A stretch of DNA of 33,939 bases from Eubacteriales bacterium (GTDB lineage: Bacteria > Bacillota > Clostridia > JAQUNY01): the NCBI GenBank assembly GCA_028717405.1, contig JAQUNY010000002.1, positions 1-33,939 on the forward strand, written 5' to 3'. A program made the position numbers and the translations under genes. Below the pieces are notes generated by a model. The model saw nothing but the letters and a program-made list of their open reading frames with translations. It was not told the origin of the DNA and ran no database searches. Shown here in pieces: positions 6,563 through 14,400 of this stretch (positions are counted from its first letter, which is position 1; every line of letters begins with the position of its first letter).

Positions 6563-9500
6563 TCACTGCATCATATTTTCCTCGTTCCGCACAGGCTCTT
6601 TCCTGATCCCTTCAGCCCCAAATCTCTCTGTCAGCTCGTCATCAAGCGACTTGTTATAGTCGGCATAAAACGGGCCTTCTGCAGTGTTATTCTTTCCATA
6701 CACATATATCGGAGTTTTCCCGGCGAAATATCTGAATAATGCCTGAAGGCTCTTCTCCTGAGCAGTTCCCGCCTTATCTCCCACATGGACGGACACCTGA
6801 AAGTATCCCTGGACAGACTTGCCTGAAGGTGCCCGCATATCACCCCCGGCCGGCCTCACATGTTCAGTTCCGGTCATCCCGGATCTCAGAGCTTCAGCCC
6901 TTTCGAAAATTATTTTTGGTGCTTCTTCTTCTCTGATACTGAGACGGCCTTTTATTATGAGCATATTATCCTGGGCAAGCTGCGCGGAATATTTCTGGTA
7001 ATCAGATGGAAATACAATAATTTCCATGGGCCCGTATAAATCCTCAAGTATCACAAAGGCCATCAGATTGTTGTTCTTCGTGGTTTTTGTCCTGACATCG
7101 GTTATGATACCTCCCACAACAACATGAGCTCCATCCCCGATACCTGTGGCATGAGCTCCCTCCCTGAAACCTGTGATATGCGTTCCCTCCCTGAAACCTG
7201 TGATATGAGTTCCATCCCTGGTAACGGTTCGCAGACCGGCGTGGATCGCCGCAGCAACCGCAGGTTCACTGCTCCCGTCCGGGATCAGCTCCGTTTCTGT
7301 TTCTGTTACAATTTCCGTTTCTGTATCAGCATCAGCTTCAGCATAGGGCTCTCCCATATGCTCTGCATTATCCACATGTTCCGCCAGATGTTCAGTGTGT
7401 TCTGCCAGGCTCTCGAGCATACCGCTTGTAAACGTACATATAGTCTCCAGTTCCTCTCTGTACTCATCCAGAGGATGCCCCGAAACATAAAGGCCAAGCA
7501 TCTCCTTTTCCATTGAAAGGAGCACCTTCTCAGGATATTCCTTCAAATCCGGATATTCCTCAGTGAGAAGAGGGTCAGCTGATGCAACCATTTCGAACAA
7601 CGACAGCTGGCCTTCAATGCTTTTCTTCTTTGCGGCATTTGCCCCGTCGATCATTTTTTCATATACCGCCATGAGCCTGGATCTGAAAATCCCAAAGCTG
7701 TCGAAAGCCCCGCATTTGATAAGGCTTTCCACCGCTTTTTTATTGACTGTCCCAAAGTCCGTCCTCATGCAAAAATCCTTAAGTCCTGTGTAAGGTCCGT
7801 TTTTCTTTCTCTCAGCAGCTATAGACGCTGCTGCCCCCCATCCCGTGTTTTTAACTGCGGCAAGCCCGAACAGGATATCCTTGTCGCCGATGGAAAACCT
7901 GTCCGCACTCGAATTTACGTCGGGAGGCCTTACTTTGATCTCAATCGCCCTGCATTCCTGAACATATTCCGCAATTTTGCCGCTGTTGCCCATAAAACTG
8001 TTAAGGCACGCGGTCATAAATTCTACCGGGAAATAGTATTTGAGCCATGCGGTCTGACAGGCTATAACCGCGTATCCTGCTGCATGCGACTTGTTGAAGG
8101 CATATCCCGCAAAATGCATCATTTCATCAAAAATCCTGTTTGCAGTATCTTCATCGATCCCGTTTTTTATACATCCCGGAGCCAGGACAGTGCCATCGCC
8201 GTCTTTTATTCCATAAAGGAAGTTCTGCCTCTCCCTCGCCATAACATCAGGTTTCTTGGCAGACATGGCCCTCCTGATCAGGTCAGCCCTTGCCATAGAG
8301 AACCCCGCCAGTTCCCTGACTGTCTGCATGACCTGCTCCTGATAAACCATGCATCCATACGTAACATCAAGTATTTTTTCGAGCGCCGGGTGTGCGTATG
8401 TGACTTCTTCCCGATTAGCCTTATTTCTTACATATCTTGGTATCTGATCCATGGGGCCGGGTCTGTAGAGCGAAATACCGGCGATTATATCTTCCAGTGA
8501 CGCCGGTCTGAGATCCTTCATAAACCTTGTCATGCCAGGGCTTTCAAGCTGGAATACTCCGACAGTACGCCCTTCGGCTATCATCAAATATACATTGGGA
8601 TCATCCATGCTTATCCCGTCAATGTCGATAACCCTTCCTGCAGCTTTTCCGGCAAGATCTGCAGCCTCCTTCATAACTGTCAGGTTCCTGAGGCCCAGAA
8701 AATCAATTTTCAAAAGTCCCGTTTCTTCTATCGGGTATTTTGAAAACTGCGTTACCACGACATCCTCATTTTTTGCCAGCGGCACATACTCGGTAACAGG
8801 CTCTTTTGTGATCACGACACCGGCCGCATGTGTGGAGGCATGTCTGGGCATTCCTTCAAGGAGCCTCGCCGTCTGTATAAGTTCCGCCGCCGAACTGTCT
8901 TCTTCAACTTTTTTTCTTAGTTCGGGATTTAGTTCAAGCGCCTTTTCAATACTGACGCCTATCTGGAAAGGTATCATTTTGGCTATTGCGTCGACCTCGG
9001 CATACGGCATGTCAAGAACACGCCCGACATCCCTTATTGCAGCCCTGGCAGCCATAGTTCCGAAGGATATGACCTGTGCCACATGGTCGCTGCCGTATTT
9101 CCCGATCACATAATTGATGACCTCCTGCCGCCTTTCAACACAAAAATCTATGTCAAAATCAGGCATACTGATCCTTTCGGGATTGAGAAAACGTTCAAAC
9201 AGCAAGCCGTACTTCAACGGATCGATGTTTGTTATCCCCAGCGCATACGCCGCAATACTCCCTGCTCCCGATCCCCTGCCCGGTCCTACCGGTATGCCGT
9301 TTTCCCTGGCAAACCTTATGAAATCCCAGACAATCAGATAATAATCGGCATATCCCATACTGCCAATTACAGAAAGCTCAAAATCGAGTCTTTGTGCTGT
9401 TTCCGGCCGGTATCCGGTGCCATAGCGCCTGACAAGGCCCGTTTCGCACAATTCTCTTAAATATCGGATGTGTTTTTCAGCTCTGTCTGACGGGTTTTGA

Positions 9501-10384
9501 CCTTCCGCGCCGTCCCCCGGGATCATGAACTCGGGGAGCTTCGTACTGCCCATTTCGAGTTCTACATTACATCTTGCAGCGATCCTTACAGTATTTGCTA
9601 TCGCCTCGGGGAAAGCGGCAAAAGCCTTCTCCATTTCTTCCGGAGATCTGATGTACAACTCGTCTGTTTCAAACCTCATCCTGTCCGCATCATTTATACT
9701 TTTGCCCGTCTGTATGCACATAAGTATTTCCTGAGCCCTTGCGTCCTCGCGCCTCAGGTAGTGCGCATCGTTGGTCGCGACAAGCGGTATCCCCGTCCCG
9801 GCTGAAATCTGCGCTATCTGCTGGTTGACAAGGCTTTGTCCCTTGATCCCGCTGCTCTGCATCTCAAGGTAAAAATTTCCCCTGCCGAATATCCTGTCAT
9901 ACATCAGGGCTTTCTGTTTTGCCCCTGCAATGTCTCCCGCAAGTATCGCTTCCGGTATTTCACCGGAAAGGCACGCGCTTAAGGCAATGATACCTTCGGA
10001 ATGGCGGGCGATATATTCAGCGTCTACACGGGGCTTGTAGTAAAAGCCTTCAGTAAATCCCGCCGAGACAATCTTCATAAGGTTTTTGTAACCGGCCATG
10101 TTTTCCGCAAGCAGCACCAGGTGATTCTGGTCAGAATCCACTCCCGGCTGTTTGTCTGTCATCTTTCTGCGCGAGACATACACCTCGCATCCCATAACAG
10201 GCTTTATACCATTCTGCCTGGCTGCCTTGTAAAAGTCAACGGCGCCGTACATGGCGCCGTGGTCTGTCATTGCTATACTGTCCATACCCAGTTCGGCAAC
10301 GTACCGCGCCAGGTCCTTTATCCTTATCGCCCCGTCAAGAAGGCTGTATTCCGTATGTACATGCAAGTGGGCAAATCTGCTCAT
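6563..10384 (-). CDS. dnaE: DNA polymerase III alpha subunit
   Basis: 1273 residues from the ATG at 10384, longer than a typical DnaE of about 1150. Replicative-type C-family polymerase. Visible: N-terminal PHP domain with HLHVHTEYSLLDG and MTDHG; polymerase core with GPGRGSGAGS and MPDFDIDF, whose D411 and D413 are the equivalents of the E. coli catalytic pair; KIDFLGLRNL with the third Asp; helix-hairpin-helix region; OB-fold near residues 1095-1180 starting VVVGGIITDVRTKTTKNN. Between the HhH and OB parts lies an unusual linker full of short repeats (EH-rich, TETE-rich, and 9-residue THITGFREG-like units). The frame is open 19 codons further up, but that start lacks a ribosome binding site and would overlap the mutase gene; GGAG lies before the chosen ATG. 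31 bp downstream of the mutase gene. Confidence 0.95.
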   Translation of the reverse strand: MSRFAHLHVHTEYSLLDGAIRIKDLARYVAELGMDSIAMTDHGAMYGAVDFYKAARQNGIKPVMGCEVYVSRRKMTDKQPGVDSDQNHLVLLAENMAGYKNLMKIVSAGFTEGFYYKPRVDAEYIARHSEGIIALSACLSGEIPEAILAGDIAGAKQKALMYDRIFGRGNFYLEMQSSGIKGQSLVNQQIAQISAGTGIPLVATNDAHYLRREDARAQEILMCIQTGKSINDADRMRFETDELYIRSPEEMEKAFAAFPEAIANTVRIAARCNVELEMGSTKLPEFMIPGDGAEGQNPSDRAEKHIRYLRELCETGLVRRYGTGYRPETAQRLDFELSVIGSMGYADYYLIVWDFIRFARENGIPVGPGRGSGAGSIAAYALGITNIDPLKYGLLFERFLNPERISMPDFDIDFCVERRQEVINYVIGKYGSDHVAQVISFGTMAARAAIRDVGRVLDMPYAEVDAIAKMIPFQIGVSIEKALELNPELRKKVEEDSSAAELIQTARLLEGMPRHASTHAAGVVITKEPVTEYVPLAKNEDVVVTQFSKYPIEETGLLKIDFLGLRNLTVMKEAADLAGKAAGRVIDIDGISMDDPNVYLMIAEGRTVGVFQLESPGMTRFMKDLRPASLEDIIAGISLYRPGPMDQIPRYVRNKANREEVTYAHPALEKILDVTYGCMVYQEQVMQTVRELAGFSMARADLIRRAMSAKKPDVMARERQNFLYGIKDGDGTVLAPGCIKNGIDEDTANRIFDEMMHFAGYAFNKSHAAGYAVIACQTAWLKYYFPVEFMTACLNSFMGNSGKIAEYVQECRAIEIKVRPPDVNSSADRFSIGDKDILFGLAAVKNTGWGAAASIAAERKKNGPYTGLKDFCMRTDFGTVNKKAVESLIKCGAFDSFGIFRSRLMAVYEKMIDGANAAKKKSIEGQLSLFEMVASADPLLTEEYPDLKEYPEKVLLSMEKEMLGLYVSGHPLDEYREELETICTFTSGMLESLAEHTEHLAEHVDNAEHMGEPYAEADADTETEIVTETETELIPDGSSEPAVAAAIHAGLRTVTRDGTHITGFREGTHITGFREGAHATGIGDGAHVVVGGIITDVRTKTTKNNNLMAFVILEDLYGPMEIIVFPSDYQKYSAQLAQDNMLIIKGRLSIREEEAPKIIFERAEALRSGMTGTEHVRPAGGDMRAPSGKSVQGYFQVSVHVGDKAGTAQEKSLQALFRYFAGKTPIYVYGKNNTAEGPFYADYNKSLDDELTERFGAEGIRKEPVRNEENMMQ
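7124..7231. repeat. Four 27-bp tandem units inside dnaE
   Basis: Units begin at 7124, 7151, 7178 and 7205. The second and third differ by 2 bases; the outer two are more diverged. Each encodes nine residues of the THITGFREG type, so the frame is kept. They form part of the linker before the OB-fold. Confidence 0.85.
7293..7346. repeat. Degenerate 6-bp tandem repeat inside dnaE
   Basis: About nine hexamers of the GTTTCT/GCATCA type encode alternating Thr-Glu and Ala-Asp dipeptides in the same DnaE linker. The unit length keeps the frame. Confidence 0.65.
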
Positions 10385-10415
10385 CGTTATAGGCTCCGTC
10401 CCGCCAAATAAGGTA

Positions 10416-12218
10416 TTATCGCCGTAAAGCATCAAGAACATCTGAAACGCTTTTTCTGAGGCATATGATCTGTTCGGCAGCTTTTGCTCCGCTCTCCGCC
10501 TTCACTCCGAAATAAAGCTTGATTTTGGGTTCTGTCCCTGAGGGTCTTACCGCAAACCAGGCATCTTGTTCAAGCTCAAAATAAATAACGTCGGATTTCT
10601 TAAAATCAAGTTTTTCCGGTGACGCATTCTCTGAAGGATCCCTGACCAGTCTCCTGGTACCGCTTTTATAATCCTTCACCGCAACTGCGTCAAAGCTGCC
10701 GAATCCCGAAGGGCAGTTCATTCTGAGACTATTCATGATCCTTTTTATTTCCTGCGCACCGGTTTTACCTTTTAAAGTCATGGAACAGGTATATTCCATA
10801 TGGTACCCATATCTGCGGTACAGGCAGTCAAGTGCTTCATGGAGAGTCTTTCCATTCCTGCGGTGCCATTCCGCCATTTCGGCTATGAGCATTGCCGCGC
10901 AAACTGCGTCCTTATCCCTTACATAGGTCCCGGCCAGATATCCGTAGCTTTCCTCAAAGCCGAATATGTAGCGGCTGTTTCCGCCTTCAGATTCATCCAG
11001 CTCTCTGATCTTTTCCGCAAAAAACCGGAATCCGGTATAAGCTTCAACGTGTTCAACACCATAAGCGCCTGCAATTGCAGCTGCCATCCTTCCGGTCACA
11101 ACTGAGGTCATAATAAAAGCATTTAAGGGGAGCGTACCCGTCTCTTTCCTGCGTTCCAGAATAAAATCCGTAAGAAGGTAGCCTGTCTGGTTTCCGGTAA
11201 GCATCCTGTACGTCCCTGCCCTGTCGGCAGCCATTACCCCGATCCTGTCACAATCAGGGTCGGTGGCTATTGCCAGATCTGCTCCGGTTTTAGCGGCAAG
11301 TTTCAGCGCATATTCAAAAACCGGCTCATCCTCCGGATTGGGATATTTTACAGTCGAAAAAAGGGGATCGGGCATTTCCTGCTCCCTCACGATAAAAACA
11401 TTGCCGAATCCGGTCTCCGACAGGATCCTTCTCACCGGTTTGCTGCCGGTCCCATGAAGGGGCGTATATACGATCCTGAGCATGCGGGCTCCGGCTTCTT
11501 CTGCCGAAAATCCTCCGCTTACAGCCTTAGCAGCCTTTGGCTCCCATACTCTCACTGCTCTGACACTGCGAAAAAAAGCATCCTCGACTTCCTCCGCAAC
11601 GCCTGTTAAAAGTCCGGAAGCCAACGCCCTGCTGATTTCGACAGTCATTATTTCTTCATTTTCCTCTATGGCCGATATCTCTGCGCAGACCACTGCGGAG
11701 GCTTCCGACGAAAGCTGCCCTCCGTCCGGGCCGTACACCTTATACCCATTGTATTCACTGGGATTATGGCTTGCGGTGATGCAAATACCGGCAGCTGCTC
11801 CAAGCTCTCTGACCGAAAAAGAAAGCAGAGGCACCGGTTTTATTTCATCAAACAAATACGTCCTGACTCCATTGGCAGCGAGGACACCGGCTGCTTCCGA
11901 GGCAAACTCTCTTGACATACGCCTGCTGTCATATGCGATCACGACGCCTCTGCCAGCAGCCCTGCAGCCCTGCTTCAGTATGTACGCCGCCAGGCCTTGC
12001 GTAGCCCTTCTGACAGTGTATACATTCATCCTGTTGGTTCCGGCGCCTATGACTCCCCTCAAGCCTGCTGTTCCGAATTCCAGCTCCCTGTAAAATCTGT
12101 CCTCTATCTCTTCCCTGCTGTCTTTGATTTTTTCAAGTTCGTTCCTGGTGCCGGCGTCATAATACAGGCTGTTCAACCAGCTCCTGTATACTTCCATGCT
12201 GTCTCGTTTTTTGTACAT
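10416..12218 (-). CDS. pgm: Phosphoglucomutase/phosphomannomutase family protein
   Basis: 600 residues, in the range of the longer Firmicute alpha-phosphoglucomutase (PgcA-like) group. It interconverts hexose 1- and 6-phosphates, linking glycolysis to nucleotide-sugar and wall-polymer synthesis. Visible: FGTAGLRG (48-55), active-site phosphoserine loop TASHNPSEYNGYKVYGP with Ser150, metal loop DPDCDR (D320, D322, D324), sugar-binding GFEESYGY, and phosphate-binding RPSGTEPK near the C-terminus. GGGAG lies 4-5 nt before the ATG at 12218. It sits 24 bp after the glycoside hydrolase-like gene and 31 bp before dnaE, so the three may be cotranscribed. Whether glucose or mannose phosphate is preferred cannot be told from sequence alone. 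Confidence 0.92.
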   Translation of the reverse strand: MYKKRDSMEVYRSWLNSLYYDAGTRNELEKIKDSREEIEDRFYRELEFGTAGLRGVIGAGTNRMNVYTVRRATQGLAAYILKQGCRAAGRGVVIAYDSRRMSREFASEAAGVLAANGVRTYLFDEIKPVPLLSFSVRELGAAAGICITASHNPSEYNGYKVYGPDGGQLSSEASAVVCAEISAIEENEEIMTVEISRALASGLLTGVAEEVEDAFFRSVRAVRVWEPKAAKAVSGGFSAEEAGARMLRIVYTPLHGTGSKPVRRILSETGFGNVFIVREQEMPDPLFSTVKYPNPEDEPVFEYALKLAAKTGADLAIATDPDCDRIGVMAADRAGTYRMLTGNQTGYLLTDFILERRKETGTLPLNAFIMTSVVTGRMAAAIAGAYGVEHVEAYTGFRFFAEKIRELDESEGGNSRYIFGFEESYGYLAGTYVRDKDAVCAAMLIAEMAEWHRRNGKTLHEALDCLYRRYGYHMEYTCSMTLKGKTGAQEIKRIMNSLRMNCPSGFGSFDAVAVKDYKSGTRRLVRDPSENASPEKLDFKKSDVIYFELEQDAWFAVRPSGTEPKIKLYFGVKAESGAKAAEQIICLRKSVSDVLDALRR

Positions 12219-12242
12219 ATGTCTCCCGGTTTTTGAGGTTTC

Positions 12243-14261
12243 TTAAACTTTTATTTCATACATATCAAACATCATCAGCGGTTCTGTCCTGAATACCGCA
12301 CGTCCGTTTTCATAATCAAACGGCATATTTTTCGCGTCTCCGATCCTTTTTACAGATACAGGCCTGGCTCCGGTCTTTACGGAAACATCAAATCCGTCAA
12401 GACGCAGTTTTTCATTCGAGAATAAGAGATCGACCGCGCTGACCAGATAGCTGTCAGGAGTTTTAAATCCCACCACTTCAACCTGCCTGGGAGCAGATGA
12501 GGATAATGTCTGGTCGCCGGGCTTCACAAACATGCGGAAAATATTGATCATTATCTGCCTGAAAGCCAGCCTCGGGTCATTTTCTATGGGTGCGGCAGAC
12601 CATATAACAGTTCCTTTACCGCATTTTCTGACAATGAGCGCCGGATATTCCGTCATGATCCCCGGAGGATTTGAATGTATGGAAGCAAATTTCTTCTCAC
12701 CCGGTACGGTATACGGCAGCTTGATATATGCCAGTATGCCTTCCCTGCTGTCCGTCCCGACAACGGGCAGTTTATAGAACACAGGAAGGGGATACTTCTC
12801 ATTGAACTCGCCGAAAACCTCCAGTCCTTTCCCCACAGGTGCGATATAAGTACGGTTTTCTTTGGTCATCTCCCTGAAACGGATACCCGCAAGGTCGGCA
12901 ATAAGGCTTTCCTCTTCAGTCCCGCTTATATACAGGGTCCCGCCGTTTTTAACATAGTCAGAGAGGTTTTTTCCCTGTTCTTTGCTTAATCCGGCAATAG
13001 ACGGGGCAAATACAAAGCTGAACTCTTTAAGCCTGTCTGTGCACCCATGTGAAATAACACCCGCAGGGATATTGTTCATAACAAGGGTTTTCACCAGGTT
13101 TACCGAACAGGTTTTACTGGTAAAGTCCTGCCCGTCCCTGTTATAGCGTCCGGATGTGCTGTAATATACTGCGGTGTCCTCGATCATATCGCCCTTGAAA
13201 TAAGGCTCATATATCATCTGTTTCTCAAAAACCCTGCCGATCCTGTCATACACCCTTGCATCAAGTGTCCCCACCGGATCAATGGCATCTATTATGAATG
13301 AAGCTCCGTGATGTGCCGCGGTCAGCATGACCTCGACTGTGAGGGCTTCTTCGCTTTTTGTTATGGTATGCTGAGAAAGATTGCTGTCACAGCGGCAGGT
13401 CATATATTCAAAGGGCTGGTTCCTGGTAACATTCCTGTAATATTTAGCCGTAAAGGAATGATTATAAAGATCTCCGTATAGATCCCCTCCTGCGTAGTCG
13501 CAGGATTCGTTCACCGATTCGTCTGATCCGCGCTGCCATTCTCCGGCCACAGCCGACGCATAGTTATGTTCAACACTGACCCCGGGCATGAGCCGTTTGG
13601 TCTCTGTCGCAGCCCACATGGCAAATTCGCCCATCCAGCTGCGGCGCCTGTCCATATATTTTTTCCATGTCGGATCGTACCAGTCCGGCTTTACGGGTAT
13701 CTCAGCGATACCGGTTTCTTCCTTAAGCCTTTCACGGCAGTGATCACAGTTGCAGAGTGCAGGCCAGAAGAGCATATCATAAAACATGCCTTCAACTTTG
13801 AAATATTCAGCCATTTCCTTTATCTGTTCAAGCACAAAGGCTCTGTATTCCATATTATTGGGGCAGCAATGGCCGTAACGCCCGCCCTTCTGGCGTGCTG
13901 AAAGCCCGTCTTCGCCGGTCCTGATCCTCCATTCGGGATGTTTGTCTTCAGCCCATGTGTTGTATATAAGGCTGTAATAGCCGACAACGTCCATCCCTTC
14001 AGCATGGCAAAGGTCTATCAGCTTTTTTATATAATTTTCATGTCCTTCCAGTGAAGCGTGCATATGTCCGGATTTGGTCGGGAAATAGCAGTGGCCGGCA
14101 TGTGACTGAAGATATATCATCGGAGATTGTATATGGGCTTTCTTCAGGTTCTCCAGATAAGCCTCCGCAGAGAATTCCGACAAAAAGCGCGGATCCCAGT
14201 CCTCGATATGCATGTCTACAAGGTTGCGCCTGTAACTCTTGCTGTACCATTTTGATTCCAT
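12243..14261 (-). CDS. Putative glycoside hydrolase (GHL6/alpha-L-fucosidase-like barrel plus GH42-type trimerisation-like domain)
   Basis: 672 residues with no signal peptide, so probably cytoplasmic. Residues about 10-370 look like a TIM barrel of the hypothetical glycosyl hydrolase GHL6/GH29-GH151-like type: NLVDMHIEDWDPRF, MIYLQSHAGHCYFPTKSG, GYYSLIYNTWA, GMFYDMLFW and SVEHNYAS. CNCDHC (about 170-175) is a Cys/His cluster seen in some such barrels. Residues about 385-590 resemble the beta-galactosidase trimerisation (glutamine-amidotransferase-like) domain: VFAPSIAGLSKEQGKNLSDY and NGGTLYISGTEEE. Substrate and catalytic residues cannot be fixed; an acid in GMFYDMLFW and one near SVEHNY are candidates. 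AAGGA precedes the ATG. It is divergent from the DUF5693 gene and leads into pgm, which fits entry of released sugar into hexose phosphate metabolism (inference). Confidence 0.65.
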   Translation of the reverse strand: MESKWYSKSYRRNLVDMHIEDWDPRFLSEFSAEAYLENLKKAHIQSPMIYLQSHAGHCYFPTKSGHMHASLEGHENYIKKLIDLCHAEGMDVVGYYSLIYNTWAEDKHPEWRIRTGEDGLSARQKGGRYGHCCPNNMEYRAFVLEQIKEMAEYFKVEGMFYDMLFWPALCNCDHCRERLKEETGIAEIPVKPDWYDPTWKKYMDRRRSWMGEFAMWAATETKRLMPGVSVEHNYASAVAGEWQRGSDESVNESCDYAGGDLYGDLYNHSFTAKYYRNVTRNQPFEYMTCRCDSNLSQHTITKSEEALTVEVMLTAAHHGASFIIDAIDPVGTLDARVYDRIGRVFEKQMIYEPYFKGDMIEDTAVYYSTSGRYNRDGQDFTSKTCSVNLVKTLVMNNIPAGVISHGCTDRLKEFSFVFAPSIAGLSKEQGKNLSDYVKNGGTLYISGTEEESLIADLAGIRFREMTKENRTYIAPVGKGLEVFGEFNEKYPLPVFYKLPVVGTDSREGILAYIKLPYTVPGEKKFASIHSNPPGIMTEYPALIVRKCGKGTVIWSAAPIENDPRLAFRQIMINIFRMFVKPGDQTLSSSAPRQVEVVGFKTPDSYLVSAVDLLFSNEKLRLDGFDVSVKTGARPVSVKRIGDAKNMPFDYENGRAVFRTEPLMMFDMYEIKV

Positions 14262-14399
14262 GATAATAACCGTCCTTTTTAAATAATGATTTTTTCTGTG
14301 ATCTTCATATGATATGTATAGCAGTCTCCTTCCGTCAGTCTTTGAAACTGCGACTCTGTTTGCATATATATTTTATCATATCTGTTGTATAATCGTACA
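14262..14399. promoter_or_regulatory. Divergent intergenic region between the glycoside hydrolase-like and DUF5693 genes
   Basis: 138 bp, AT-rich towards the right. For the plus strand TATAAT (14388-14393) ends 6 nt before the ATG at 14400, with no good -35 at 16-18 nt. For the minus strand TTGTAC (14400-14395) and TAAAAT (14375-14370) are 19 nt apart, a weak candidate. An inverted repeat TTGTA-N6-TACAA covers 14385-14400. Confidence 0.4.
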
Positions 14400-14400
14400 A
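14385..14400. other. Inverted repeat TTGTA-N6-TACAA over the -10 of the DUF5693 gene
   Basis: A perfect 5-bp inverted repeat with a 6-nt spacer overlaps the TATAAT box and the A of the ATG. It could be an operator, but it is short and could be chance. Confidence 0.3.

Noticed and set aside
8532..9113. Long plus-strand open frame opposite dnaE
   Set aside because: It is antisense to the conserved polymerase core, is Ser/Ala-rich as shadows typically are, and has no ribosome binding site.
10385..10441. 19-codon upstream extension of dnaE
   Set aside because: No ribosome binding site, overlap with the mutase gene, and family similarity begins at the internal Met.
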